Shown one piece after another: positions 9,464 through 18,266 of a stretch of DNA of 64,000 bases. How positions within the stretch are numbered: the first letter of the stretch is position 1; every line of letters starts with the position of its first letter. The stretch spans positions 1-64,000 of the forward strand of contig NZ_JAAVLX010000010.1 in assembly GCF_013114825.1 (NCBI RefSeq), written 5' to 3'. The notes under the pieces are model-generated. The model searched no databases. It was not told where the DNA came from and saw only the letters and a program-made list of their open reading frames with translations. This DNA comes from Bradyrhizobium australiense (lineage in GTDB: Bacteria > Pseudomonadota > Alphaproteobacteria > Rhizobiales > Xanthobacteraceae). Position numbers and translations under genes: made by a program.

Positions 9464-9952
9464 ATGAGAACGCGAATGACATCGGCATACGAACCATGGA
9501 ATGAAGCGCGCGGCGCCGCGATCATCGCCGAACACGACAAACTCGAAGGTGCCACGCTGGTGATCCTGCACGCGATGCAGGAGGCGTTCGGCTACGTGCC
9601 GGAGCCCGCTATTCCGATGATCGCATCCGCGCTTCGCCTTTCGCGCGCCGAAGTGCATGGCGTGTTCACGTTCTATCATGATTTCCGCAGCGAACCCGCG
9701 GGCCGCCATGTGCTGAAATTGTGCCGCGCCGAGGCGTGTCAGGCTGCCGGCGGCGATGCGCTCGCCGCGCGCGCGGAAGCCAAGCTCGGCGTCTCGCTTG
9801 GAAACACCACGGCCGACGCGCGCGTCACGCTGGAGCCGATCTATTGCCTGGGCCTCTGCGCCACCGCGCCATCGGCCATGCTGGATGGCCGCGTCGTCGG
9901 ACGGCTGGATGAATCGCGTCTCGACGCGCTGGTCGCGGAGGCGCAGCGATGA
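9464..9952 (+). CDS. fdsG: NAD-dependent formate dehydrogenase gamma subunit
   Basis: A 162-residue NuoE-like thioredoxin-fold subunit that carries one [2Fe-2S] cluster. The four ligands are visible: Cys87 and Cys92 in LCRAEACQ, and Cys128 and Cys132 in YCLGLCA. It passes electrons towards the flavin subunit in the soluble, cytoplasmic FdsGBAD complex that oxidises formate to CO2 and reduces NAD+. ATGs at 9464 and 9476 are both possible; the second has GAGAA five bases before it. It is the first gene of the operon, and its stop overlaps the fdsB start as ATGA. Confidence 0.94.
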   Translation: MRTRMTSAYEPWNEARGAAIIAEHDKLEGATLVILHAMQEAFGYVPEPAIPMIASALRLSRAEVHGVFTFYHDFRSEPAGRHVLKLCRAEACQAAGGDALAARAEAKLGVSLGNTTADARVTLEPIYCLGLCATAPSAMLDGRVVGRLDESRLDALVAEAQR

Positions 9953-11505
9953 CGATGCGAATTTTCGTATCCCGCGATGCCGGCGCAGTCGCTGTCGGCG
10001 CCGACGAGGTGGCAACTGCGCTGGAACATGCCGCGATCAAATCTGGCGTCGCCGTCGAGGTCATCAGAACGGGATCGCGCGGGCTTTATTGGCTCGAACC
10101 GATGGTTGAGGTCGCGACATCGCAAGGCCGTGTCGCGTTCGGCCCGGTGGCTGCGGCGGATGCACCCTCGGTGTTCGAGGCCATGACCGCCGGCTCCCCT
10201 CACCCGCTGCGGCTCGGCGTCACCGACGAAATCCCGTGGCTGAAGCGACAGACTCGCCTGACGTTCGCACGTTGCGGCGTGATCGATCCGCGCTCGGCCA
10301 AGGATTATTGCGACCACGACGGCTATAGGGGGCTGGAGCGCGCGCTGACGCTGACGTCGGACGAGATCCTTACTGAGGTGACCACTTCGGGATTGCGCGG
10401 GCGTGGCGGCGCGGGCTTCCCGACCGGCATCAAGTGGACGACAGTGGCGCAAGCCAGCGCCGACCGCAAATACATCGTCTGCAATGCCGACGAAGGCGAC
10501 AGCGGCACGTTTGCCGACCGAATGATCATGGAAGGCGACCCCCTTGTGGTGATCGAAGGGATGACGATCGCAGGCGTGGCCGTCGGCGCGACCAAGGGCT
10601 ACATCTACATCCGCTCGGAATATCCGCATGCCGTTGCGGCGATGAACGCAGCGATAGCGGCCGCCCGTCGCACCGGCTATCTCGGTGAGCGCATCCTCGG
10701 CTCCAGCCACAATTTCGATCTGGAGGTGCGGGTCGGTGCTGGCGCCTATGTGTGCGGCGAGGAGACCTCGCTCCTGGAGAGCCTCGAGGGCCGCCGCGGC
10801 ATCGTTCGCGCCAAGCCGCCGCTGCCGGCGCATAAGGGCCTGTTCGGCCGTCCCACCGTCATTAACAACGTGCTGTCGTTTGCGGCGATCCCCTTCATCC
10901 TGGCCGGCGGCGCAAAAGCCTACGCCGATTTCGGCATGGGCCGCTCGCGCGGTACGATGCCGATCCAGCTCGCTGGCAACATCAGATATGGCGGCCTGTT
11001 CGAAACCGCCTTCGGCGTCACGCTCGGCGAACTGGTCGATGACATCGGCGGCGGCACATTGACGGGCCGACCGGTTCGGGCCGCCCAGGTCGGCGGACCG
11101 CTCGGGGCCTATTTCCCCCGCACACTGTTCGATACGCCGTTTGACTACGAAGCCTTCGCGGTGCGCGACGGGCTGATCGGCCATGGTGGCATCGTGGTGT
11201 TCGACGACGGCGTCGACATGGCGAAGCAGGCGCGCTTTGCGATGGAATTCTGTGCGGTGGAATCCTGCGGCAAGTGCACGCCGTGCCGGATCGGCTCGAC
11301 GCGCGGCGTCGAGACCATCGACAAGATCATCAATGGCGAACGCATCGCTGAAAACCTCGCCGTGGTCGAAGACCTCTGCAACACCATGAAATTCGGCTCG
11401 CTCTGCGCCCTCGGCGGCTTCACGCCTTACCCTGTGCTGAGCGCGCTCAAACACTTCCGGGAAGATTTTGGCCCGGCACCGGTCACCCTGCAGGCCGCGG
11501 AATAA
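9949..11505 (+). CDS. fdsB: NAD-dependent formate dehydrogenase beta subunit
   Basis: A 518-residue NuoF-like subunit that binds FMN, NAD and a [4Fe-4S] cluster. The first ~110 residues form a short thioredoxin-like extension. GLRGRGGAGFPTGIKW and CNADEGDSGTFADR mark the FMN/NADH site. The cluster motif SCGKCTPCRIG (Cys440, 443, 446) with a fourth ligand in GSLCALGG (Cys486) lies at the C-terminus. It takes electrons from FdsA and FdsG and reduces NAD+. The length is normal for alphaproteobacterial FdsB. It overlaps fdsG by four bases, and fdsA starts 11 bases after its stop. Confidence 0.95.
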   Translation: MTMRIFVSRDAGAVAVGADEVATALEHAAIKSGVAVEVIRTGSRGLYWLEPMVEVATSQGRVAFGPVAAADAPSVFEAMTAGSPHPLRLGVTDEIPWLKRQTRLTFARCGVIDPRSAKDYCDHDGYRGLERALTLTSDEILTEVTTSGLRGRGGAGFPTGIKWTTVAQASADRKYIVCNADEGDSGTFADRMIMEGDPLVVIEGMTIAGVAVGATKGYIYIRSEYPHAVAAMNAAIAAARRTGYLGERILGSSHNFDLEVRVGAGAYVCGEETSLLESLEGRRGIVRAKPPLPAHKGLFGRPTVINNVLSFAAIPFILAGGAKAYADFGMGRSRGTMPIQLAGNIRYGGLFETAFGVTLGELVDDIGGGTLTGRPVRAAQVGGPLGAYFPRTLFDTPFDYEAFAVRDGLIGHGGIVVFDDGVDMAKQARFAMEFCAVESCGKCTPCRIGSTRGVETIDKIINGERIAENLAVVEDLCNTMKFGSLCALGGFTPYPVLSALKHFREDFGPAPVTLQAAE

Positions 11506-11516
11506 AGGACCACGCC

Positions 11517-14390
11517 ATGTCGCTCATTCACGAAACCGATTTCGGAACGCCGCGCTCGAAATCCGAGGTGATGGTGACGCTCACCATCGACGGGCAAAGC
11601 GTCACGGTGCCCGAGGACACCTCCATCATGCGCGCGGCAATGGAAGCCGGCACGCAAATTCCAAAGCTCTGCGCGACCGATATGGTGGACGCCTTCGGCT
11701 CCTGCCGTCTCTGCCTGATCGAAATCGAGGGTCGCGCGGGCACGCCGGCGTCCTGCACCACGCCGGTGATGAACGGCCTAGTCGTGCACACCCAAACCGA
11801 GCGGCTGAAGAAGCTGCGCAAGGGCGTGATGGAGTTGTACATTTCCGACCATCCGCTGGACTGCCTGACCTGCGCCGCTAACAGCGATTGCGAATTGCAG
11901 GATATGGCCGGCGCGGTCGGCCTGCGCGACGTGCGCTTCGGCTATGAGGGCGAAAACCACGTGTTCGCCAACTCTGATGGCTGCCCGAACGATAACTGGA
12001 TACCGAAGGACGAATCTAACCCCTACTTCACATACGACCCTTCGAAATGCATCGTCTGCTCGCGCTGCGTTCGCGCCTGCGAGGAAGTGCAAGGCACCTT
12101 TGCGCTGACGATTTCTGGCCGCGGATTTGATAGCCGCGTGTCGCCCGGCATGAGCGAAAGCTTTCTTGGCTCGGAATGCGTGTCCTGCGGTGCCTGCGTG
12201 CAGGCCTGCCCGACCGCCACGCTCACCGAAAGGTCGGTAATCGAGATAGGCCAGCCCGAGCATTCCGTGGTGACCACGTGCGCTTATTGCGGCGTTGGCT
12301 GCGCATTCAAGGCGGAGATGCGCGGCGAGGAAGTCGTGCGCATGGTGCCGTGGAAGGACGGCAAGGCCAATCGCGGCCATTCCTGCGTCAAGGGGCGCTT
12401 TGCCTGGGGCTACACCACCCACAAGGAGCGCATTCTCAAGCCGATGATCCGCGAAGGCATCGCCGATCCCTGGCGCGAGGTGTCATGGGATGAAGCGTTC
12501 AAATTTGCCGCCGCCAAGTTCAAGAGTATTCAGCAAAAATATGGCCGCGACGCTGTCGGCGGTATCACCTCCTCCCGCTGCACCAATGAAGAAACCTATC
12601 TGGTGCAGAAGCTGATCCGCGGCGGTTTAGGCAACAACAACGTCGACACCTGTGCCCGCGTCTGCCATTCGCCGACCGGCTATGGCCTGTCGACGACGTT
12701 CGGCACTTCGGCCGGCACGCAGGATTTCGACTCGGTCGAACAGACCGATGTCGTGATGGTGATCGGCGCCAATCCGGCGTCCGCCCATCCCGTGTTCGCC
12801 TCGAGGCTGAAGAAGCGGCTGCGCCAGGGCGCCAAGCTGATCGTGCTCGACCCCCGGCGCACCGAGATGGTGGAGGCCCCTCATCTCAAGGCACTGCATC
12901 TGCCGCTGATGCCCGGCACCAACGTCGCCGTGCTCACGGCGCTGGCGCATGTCATCGTCACTGAAGCCCTCGTCGATGAAGCTTTCGTGCGCGAGCGCTG
13001 CGACTGGAGCGAGTTCGAGGAATGGGCCGCATTCGTCGCGCTGCCGAAGAACAGCCCGGAATCAACCGCCATCATGACCGGCATCGATCCGAATGCGTTG
13101 CGCGAAGCCGCGCGGCTGTTCGCCACCGGCGGCAATGGCGCGATCTACTATGGCCTGGGGGTTACCGAGCACAGCCAGGGCTCGACCACCGTGATTTCGA
13201 TCGCCAACCTCGCGATGGCGACCGGCAATATTGGCCGTCCCGGCGTCGGCGTGAACCCGCTGCGCGGCCAGAACAACGTCCAGGGCTCCTGCGACATGGG
13301 GTCGTTCCCGCACGAGCTGCCCGGCTACCGCCATATCTCGGGTGACGCCGTGCGCGACCAGTTCGAGGCGATGTGGAACGTCAAGCTCAATCCCGAGCCG
13401 GGCCTGCGCATTCCCAACATGTTCGACGCCGCGATCGAAGGCACCTTCATGGGCCTCTATGTGCAGGGCGAGGACATCCTGCAGTCCGACCCGAACACCA
13501 AGCATGTGGTGGCGGCGCTATCGTCGATGGAATGCGTCATCGTGCACGACCTCTTCCTCAACGAGACCGCGAATTACGCCCACGTGTTTCTGCCGGGATC
13601 GACCTTCCTCGAGAAGGACGGCACCTTCACCAATGCCGAACGGCGTATCCAGCGCGTCCGCAAGGTGATGACGCCGCGCAACGGCCTCGCCGATTGGGAA
13701 GTCACCATCGGGCTTGCAAAAGCGATGGGCTACGACATGCACTACGATCACCCGTCGCAGATCATGGACGAGATCGCGGCGCTGACGCCGACCTTTGCCG
13801 GCGTCTCCTATGCAAAGCTCGAAGAGCTCGGCTCGGTGCAGTGGCCCTGCAACCAGAAGGCGCCGGAAGGCACGCCGGTGATGCATATCGACGGCTTCGT
13901 TCGCGGCAAGGGCAAATTCGTGGTCACCGAATATGTCCCGACTGATGAGCGCACCGGGCCGCGCTATCCGCTGCTACTGACCACGGGCCGCATCCTCAGC
14001 CAGTACAATGTCGGCGCGCAGACCCGCCGCACCGACAACGTGGTCTGGCATGCGCAGGACCGGCTGGAAATCCATCCGCACGACGCCGAGCAGCGCGGCG
14101 TGCGCGATGGCGATTGGGTGCGGCTGGCGAGCCGCGCCGGCGAAACCACGCTGCGCGCGGAGATCACCGATCGCGTGGCGCCGGGCGTGGTCTACACCAC
14201 CTTCCACCATCCGGACACGCAGGCTAACGTCATCACGACGGACTTTTCGGACTGGGCCACCAATTGTCCGGAATACAAGGTCACGGCGGTGCAGATTTCA
14301 CCGTCGAACGGACCGTCCGACTGGCAGAAGGCCTATGACGAGCAGGCCCGCCACTCCCGCCGCATCGTATCGGCGGAAGCTGCGGAGTAA
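11517..14390 (+). CDS. fdsA: NAD-dependent formate dehydrogenase alpha (molybdenum) subunit
   Basis: A 957-residue catalytic subunit binding Mo-bis-guanine-dinucleotide and a chain of iron-sulfur clusters. The N-terminal [2Fe-2S] domain has Cys52, 63, 66 and 80. A His-Cys3 cluster uses His112, Cys116, 119 and 125. Two ferredoxin clusters use Cys178/181/184/188 and Cys221/224/227/231. The cluster next to molybdenum has Cys255, 258, 262 and 290. The molybdenum ligand is a cysteine, not selenocysteine (CARVCHSPTG, Cys383 followed by His384). It oxidises formate to CO2 and can be oxygen-tolerant in this family. It needs FdhD, encoded immediately after it. Confidence 0.96.
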   Translation: MSLIHETDFGTPRSKSEVMVTLTIDGQSVTVPEDTSIMRAAMEAGTQIPKLCATDMVDAFGSCRLCLIEIEGRAGTPASCTTPVMNGLVVHTQTERLKKLRKGVMELYISDHPLDCLTCAANSDCELQDMAGAVGLRDVRFGYEGENHVFANSDGCPNDNWIPKDESNPYFTYDPSKCIVCSRCVRACEEVQGTFALTISGRGFDSRVSPGMSESFLGSECVSCGACVQACPTATLTERSVIEIGQPEHSVVTTCAYCGVGCAFKAEMRGEEVVRMVPWKDGKANRGHSCVKGRFAWGYTTHKERILKPMIREGIADPWREVSWDEAFKFAAAKFKSIQQKYGRDAVGGITSSRCTNEETYLVQKLIRGGLGNNNVDTCARVCHSPTGYGLSTTFGTSAGTQDFDSVEQTDVVMVIGANPASAHPVFASRLKKRLRQGAKLIVLDPRRTEMVEAPHLKALHLPLMPGTNVAVLTALAHVIVTEALVDEAFVRERCDWSEFEEWAAFVALPKNSPESTAIMTGIDPNALREAARLFATGGNGAIYYGLGVTEHSQGSTTVISIANLAMATGNIGRPGVGVNPLRGQNNVQGSCDMGSFPHELPGYRHISGDAVRDQFEAMWNVKLNPEPGLRIPNMFDAAIEGTFMGLYVQGEDILQSDPNTKHVVAALSSMECVIVHDLFLNETANYAHVFLPGSTFLEKDGTFTNAERRIQRVRKVMTPRNGLADWEVTIGLAKAMGYDMHYDHPSQIMDEIAALTPTFAGVSYAKLEELGSVQWPCNQKAPEGTPVMHIDGFVRGKGKFVVTEYVPTDERTGPRYPLLLTTGRILSQYNVGAQTRRTDNVVWHAQDRLEIHPHDAEQRGVRDGDWVRLASRAGETTLRAEITDRVAPGVVYTTFHHPDTQANVITTDFSDWATNCPEYKVTAVQISPSNGPSDWQKAYDEQARHSRRIVSAEAAE

Positions 14391-14393
14391 GGC

Positions 14394-15230
14394 ATGCACG
14401 TTCCGATCTACACCGCCGATCGGCAGATCTGGCGCAACGGTCAACTTGGCGAAGGCGCGCGCCTGATCCCGGAGGAGACGGCCATCGCCCTCACCTACAA
14501 TGGCGGCACCTATGCCGTCATGATGGGCACGCCGCAGGATTTGCCGGATTTTGCGATCGGCTTCAGCCTCAGCGAAGGCATCGTGCAGTCGTCCGAGGAG
14601 ATCGAGACGCTCGAAATCGTGGAACTCGATGATGGCATCGAGCTCAGGATGTGGCTGAAATCTTCCAGCGCCGAGCTCGTCAATGAGCGGCGGCGGTATA
14701 TCGCGGGCCCGACCGGTTGCGGTATTTGCGGCGTCGAGTCGATTGCGGAAGCCGTCCGTCCCGCTGCGGTCGTGCCGAAGGGCCGCATCTTTACGCCCTC
14801 CGAGATCATCGCTGCGATGGTGAGCATCGCCGTGCTGCAACAGATCAACATCCAGACCCGCGCGACGCATGCCGCGGCATTCTGGACCCCGGCACACGGG
14901 ATCGTGGCGCTGCGCGAGGATGTCGGCCGCCACAATGCGCTCGACAAACTCGCCGGCGCGCTGGCGCAGGCTGCGATTCCCGCCGCTGACGGCATGGTGC
15001 TGCTGACGAGCCGCATCTCGGTCGAGATGGTGCAGAAGACCGCCGCAATCGGCGCGCCGCTGATGGTCGCAGTCTCGGCACCGACCGCGCTGGCGGTGCG
15101 GACGGCGGAGGCCGCCGGCATTACACTCGCCGCAATCGCCCGATCGGACGGTTTTGAAATTTTCACGCATCCGGAGCGGATTGCCGTTGCACAAGCCACT
15201 GGCGTTGCGGAGGCTACCCATGTCGCCTGA
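14394..15230 (+). CDS. fdhD: Formate dehydrogenase accessory sulfurtransferase FdhD
   Basis: A 278-residue chaperone that transfers sulfur to the molybdenum cofactor before it is inserted into FdsA. The CxxC-type active site is in TGCGICGVES (about residues 107-115). A conserved ALREDVGRHNALDKL and LLTSRISVEMVQK follow, as in all FdhD proteins. It begins three bases after the fdsA stop and overlaps fdsD by 11 bases, so it belongs to the same transcript. Confidence 0.95.
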   Translation: MHVPIYTADRQIWRNGQLGEGARLIPEETAIALTYNGGTYAVMMGTPQDLPDFAIGFSLSEGIVQSSEEIETLEIVELDDGIELRMWLKSSSAELVNERRRYIAGPTGCGICGVESIAEAVRPAAVVPKGRIFTPSEIIAAMVSIAVLQQINIQTRATHAAAFWTPAHGIVALREDVGRHNALDKLAGALAQAAIPAADGMVLLTSRISVEMVQKTAAIGAPLMVAVSAPTALAVRTAEAAGITLAAIARSDGFEIFTHPERIAVAQATGVAEATHVA

Positions 15231-15432
15231 TCGATTGATCTACATGGCCAACCAGATCGGCAAATTCTTCGAGAGCCAGGGCCATGACAGGGCCGTGCCG
15301 GGGATTGCCGAGCATATCAGGAAATACTGGGACCCGCGGATGCGCAAAGCGATCTTTGCGCACCTGGACAATGGCGGCACGGGGCTGGATCCGCATGTCC
15401 GCAATGCGCTCGAGACGCTGAAGAAGGCGTAA
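15220..15432 (+). CDS. fdsD: NAD-dependent formate dehydrogenase delta subunit
   Basis: A 70-residue small subunit. It begins MSPDRLIYMANQIGKFFESQ and contains AEHIRKYWDPRMRKAI and GLDPHVRNAL, the pattern of FdsD. It is an accessory, non-catalytic part of the complex thought to help cofactor insertion or stability. It starts inside the last codons of fdhD in another frame (GTTGCGGAGG lies upstream, with GGAGG 5 bases before the ATG), and it closes the operon. Confidence 0.92.
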   Translation: MSPDRLIYMANQIGKFFESQGHDRAVPGIAEHIRKYWDPRMRKAIFAHLDNGGTGLDPHVRNALETLKKA

Positions 15433-15454
15433 CGTCCCGCCTCGAGCGTCAATG

Positions 15455-15470
15455 GAGCGAATTTTCGCTC
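15455..15470 (+). terminator. Hairpin after the fds operon
   Basis: GAGCGAA and TTCGCTC form a 7-base perfect palindrome with a two-base centre, 22 bases after the fdsD stop. There is no T-run directly after it, so it is only a possible terminator. Confidence 0.35.
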
Positions 15471-15578
15471 ACGGGAGCCAAAAACCCTGGAACGACATCC
15501 ATCATTCCGGCGTTACAGGAGTGAGCAGGTAGTTCAGGAAGGAGAAATCCACCGGAAATATCGGCTCAAAAGCCTCGT

Positions 15579-15597
15579 CAGCTATTTTAGATAGCTG
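15579..15597. repeat. Hairpin upstream of a small gene
   Basis: CAGCTAT-TTTAG-ATAGCTG is a perfect 7-base stem with a five-base loop, ending 27 bases before the GTG start at 15625. It could be a terminator of the fds transcript (GGGGTTTTGATTT follows) or an operator for the small gene. Confidence 0.4.
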
Positions 15598-15624
15598 GCG
15601 GGGTTTTGATTTGGGGAGAGGCTC

Positions 15625-15846
15625 GTGCCCTACGCGCTGTTCGTCGACGAAAGGCAGATCGGCCCCGGCCTGCCGACCGAGGCAGCGGTCTGGAAGCAAG
15701 CCCTCGACGCTTCCCTGATTTCCGATCTTCCCGTTGCCAATGAAGCAGGCGGGGCGGTGCTGCCGGCCCGTTATCACGTGAAGGAAATCAGGGAAGAATT
15801 TTGCGCGCCGGATCCGGCCTGGAGGCTTCCGGACGAAATCTCCTGA
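15625..15846 (+). CDS. Small conserved protein of unknown function
   Basis: A 73-residue protein, MPYALFVDERQIGPG to WRLPDEIS. A strong GGGGAGAG lies four bases before the GTG start at 15625, which supports translation. I recall similar 70-80-residue proteins beginning MPYTLF in Bradyrhizobium, but no function is known. There is no signal peptide or membrane segment. Confidence 0.7.
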   Translation: MPYALFVDERQIGPGLPTEAAVWKQALDASLISDLPVANEAGGAVLPARYHVKEIREEFCAPDPAWRLPDEIS

Positions 15847-15894
15847 CGCCACTTGCTGCGCCTGCCACTTGCCTGCGCCTCACACAGATCCCTG

Positions 15895-16089
15895 TTACGC
15901 CTGCTTGACGAAGGTCAGGCCGCTCACGGTCAGCCGTTCCTCGCTGATTTCACCTTCGGCCACCAGCCTTTCAAGGTGGGTTTCGAGTTCCGGCAGCTTG
16001 CGGTCGAAATCGGCGCCAAGGCCCATCAGCTCGCAGGTTTTTCTGATGCGCTCGATTGGTTTGTCGAAAATATTGATCTCGGTATGCAT
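15895..16089 (-). CDS. Small conserved protein of unknown function
   Basis: A 64-residue acidic, mostly helical protein (INIFDKPIERIRKTCELMGL, then LERLVAEGEISEERLTV). It looks like a genuine coding sequence: the codon use is typical of the window and charged residues are patterned as in helices. I do not recognise the function. It is convergent with the small gene at 15625 and divergent from the TPP enzyme. Confidence 0.6.
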   Translation of the reverse strand: MHTEINIFDKPIERIRKTCELMGLGADFDRKLPELETHLERLVAEGEISEERLTVSGLTFVKQA

Positions 16090-16325
16090 CCAGCCTCCGA
16101 ATGACGGTGGTTCCGAGCGATCTCACCAGCGGCGATGATCGTTCCTTTTCACTTGGGAGCGACCGGGGACGGCTTCAAGCCTTGGACAGAAATGTCACCG
16201 CAACGCAAATCGAACGGAATCGTGAATTTGTCCGATGGAAGGCCAACAGGAACGCCGCCGCCAACCGACCGTTGAAACGAGAGGGCTCTCACTGCCCGCC
16301 TTTTGTTTCGATCCGGAGCGTCCGC

Positions 16326-18101
16326 ATGAAAGTCGGCGATTTTGTTGTGGAACGGCTCCACGCCTGGGGCGTCCGCCGAATCTATGGATATCCTGGCGAC
16401 GGCATCAACGGCGTGACTGGCGCTTTGCAGCGCGCAGGGAATATCGAATTTATTCAAGCCCGGCACGAGGAAATGGCGGCCTTCATGGCGGTGGCGCACG
16501 CCAAGTTCACCGGCGAACTCGGCGTCTGCTTTTCGACCGGCGGCCCCGGCGCCACCCACATGATCACCGGTCTGTATGATGCCAAGCTCGACCACGTGCC
16601 CGTGCTCGCGATCTGCGGCCAGGCCGAGGCGACCGTGCGCGGCGCCAATTACCAGCAGGAACTTAATCTCGATCGCATGTTCGCCGACGTCGCCGGCTTC
16701 GCGCAAGAAGCCTCGTCGCCTGCTCAAGTGCGGCACCTGATCGACCGCGGCATCCGCGTGGCGAAGGCCGGAAATTGTCCGTCGGTGCTGATCTTTCCGA
16801 AAGACATTCAGGATCAGGACTATGAAGAGCCTGCGGTTGCACATGGATTCACACGCTCGGGCGTCGGATACCGCCGGCCGAAGATTGTGCCCGACGATAC
16901 TGAACTCGCGCGGGCCGCAGAAATTCTCAATGCCGGGAACAAAGTTGCGATACTGATCGGCGCAGGCGCGCGTGGCACGGCCCCTCAATTGATCGAGCTG
17001 GCGGACCGTCTCGGCGCAGGCGTTGCCAAGGCACTGCTCGGCAAGGATGTTCTGTCCGACGATTTGCCGTTCGTCACCGGTGCGATCGGCTTGCTCGGCA
17101 CCGAACCGAGTTGGGACCTCATGCAAGGCTGCGATACGCTACTGATGATTGGGACCGGTTTTCCCTGGTCGGAATTCCTGCCCAAGGACGGCAGCGCCCG
17201 CGCCGTCCAGATCGACATCGAACCCTCGATGCTTTCCTTGCGCTATCCCGCCGAGGTCAACCTTCACGGCGACGCCGCAACCACCTTGAACGCGCTGCTG
17301 CCCCGGCTCAAACACAAGGAGGATCGGGACTGGTCGAGGACCATCGAAACCAACATCGCCTCGTGGTGGAAGAAACTCGAAGGGCGCGCCATGGCGGATG
17401 CGACGCCGGTAAATCCGCAGCGCGTGGTCTGGGAGATGTCACCGTTGTTGCCGGCGAACTCCATCGTCACCAGCGACAGCGGGTCGTGCGCCAACTGGTT
17501 TGCTCGCGACTACCGCGTGCAGAACGGCCAACTGGCCTCGCTCTCCGGCGGGCTTGCGTCGATGGGCGCGGCGGTGCCCTACGCCATCGGCGCCAAGTTC
17601 GCGCATCCCGACCGCCCGGTGATTGCGCTCGTGGGTGACGGCGCCATGCAGATGAACAACATGGCGGAATTGATCACCGTTCAGAAATACTGGAAGCGAT
17701 GGACGGATCCCCGCTGGATCGTCTGCGTCTTCAACAACCAGGACCTCAATGAAGTGACCTGGGAGCAGCGGGTGATGGAAGGCAACCCCAAATTCGAAGC
17801 CTCCCAAGGCATTCCCGATTTTCCATATTCGAGGTTCGGAGAGATGCTCGGCTTCAAAGGCATCTTCGTCGATTCCCCGGATCGGCTGACATCAGCCTGG
17901 CAGGAGGCTCTCACGAGCGATCGGCCGGTGGTGCTCGAAATCAAGACCGACCCGGAAGTCGTGCCGCTTCCGCCTCACGTAACGCTGCAGCAGGCCCGCG
18001 GCTTCATGTCGTCAATGATCAAGGGAGACGAAGCTACCGGGCACGTCATCGGCGAAACGGCGAAGCAGGTCTTCAACGGTCTGTTCGGCAAGAAGGAATG
18101 A
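16326..18101 (+). CDS. Thiamine-pyrophosphate-dependent enzyme, pyruvate-oxidase/acetolactate-synthase type
   Basis: A 591-residue ThDP enzyme of the POX/acetolactate-synthase superfamily. The N-terminal pyrimidine-binding domain (about 1-170) has GYPGDGIN and the catalytic glutamate in RHEEMAAFMA. The middle domain (about 190-330) has GAGARGT. The C-terminal pyrophosphate-binding domain (about 360-560) has GDGAMQMNNMAEL and NNQDLNEV, the GDG-N metal motif. The ATG at 16326 was chosen because MKVGDFVVERLHAWGV is the normal start of the family. The substrate is uncertain: pyruvate decarboxylation with a quinone or carboligation are both possible. No small regulatory ilvH-like partner is present, which argues against a biosynthetic acetolactate synthase. 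Confidence 0.88.
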   Translation: MKVGDFVVERLHAWGVRRIYGYPGDGINGVTGALQRAGNIEFIQARHEEMAAFMAVAHAKFTGELGVCFSTGGPGATHMITGLYDAKLDHVPVLAICGQAEATVRGANYQQELNLDRMFADVAGFAQEASSPAQVRHLIDRGIRVAKAGNCPSVLIFPKDIQDQDYEEPAVAHGFTRSGVGYRRPKIVPDDTELARAAEILNAGNKVAILIGAGARGTAPQLIELADRLGAGVAKALLGKDVLSDDLPFVTGAIGLLGTEPSWDLMQGCDTLLMIGTGFPWSEFLPKDGSARAVQIDIEPSMLSLRYPAEVNLHGDAATTLNALLPRLKHKEDRDWSRTIETNIASWWKKLEGRAMADATPVNPQRVVWEMSPLLPANSIVTSDSGSCANWFARDYRVQNGQLASLSGGLASMGAAVPYAIGAKFAHPDRPVIALVGDGAMQMNNMAELITVQKYWKRWTDPRWIVCVFNNQDLNEVTWEQRVMEGNPKFEASQGIPDFPYSRFGEMLGFKGIFVDSPDRLTSAWQEALTSDRPVVLEIKTDPEVVPLPPHVTLQQARGFMSSMIKGDEATGHVIGETAKQVFNGLFGKKE

Positions 18102-18125
18102 GCCGCGGCGGAAGGCATCCGTCCC

Positions 18126-18255
18126 GTAGGATGGGTAGAGCGGAAGCGAAACCCATCATTTTTCACAGGACGCGTTTCACAGGACGCGATTGATGGGTAT
18201 AGCTTTCGCCTTCGCTCTTGCGAGCTACGGCGGACAAATCGCACCACCATCCTAC
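18126..18255. repeat. Palindromic intergenic repeat with an internal tandem duplication
   Basis: Between two convergent genes lies GTAGGATGG (18126-18134) facing CCATCCTAC (18247-18255), and inside it ACCCATCA (18151-18158) facing TGATGGGT (18191-18198). At the centre TTTCACAGGACGCG is repeated exactly twice (18161-18174 and 18175-18188). It resembles a repeat I recall as widespread between Bradyrhizobium genes. It could act as a two-way terminator. Confidence 0.75.
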
Positions 18256-18266
18256 CAACCCAAGCG

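Noticed and set aside
9841..11454. A 537-codon minus-strand frame across fdsG and fdsB
   Set aside because: Antisense of two well-supported subunits; composition typical of high-GC shadows.
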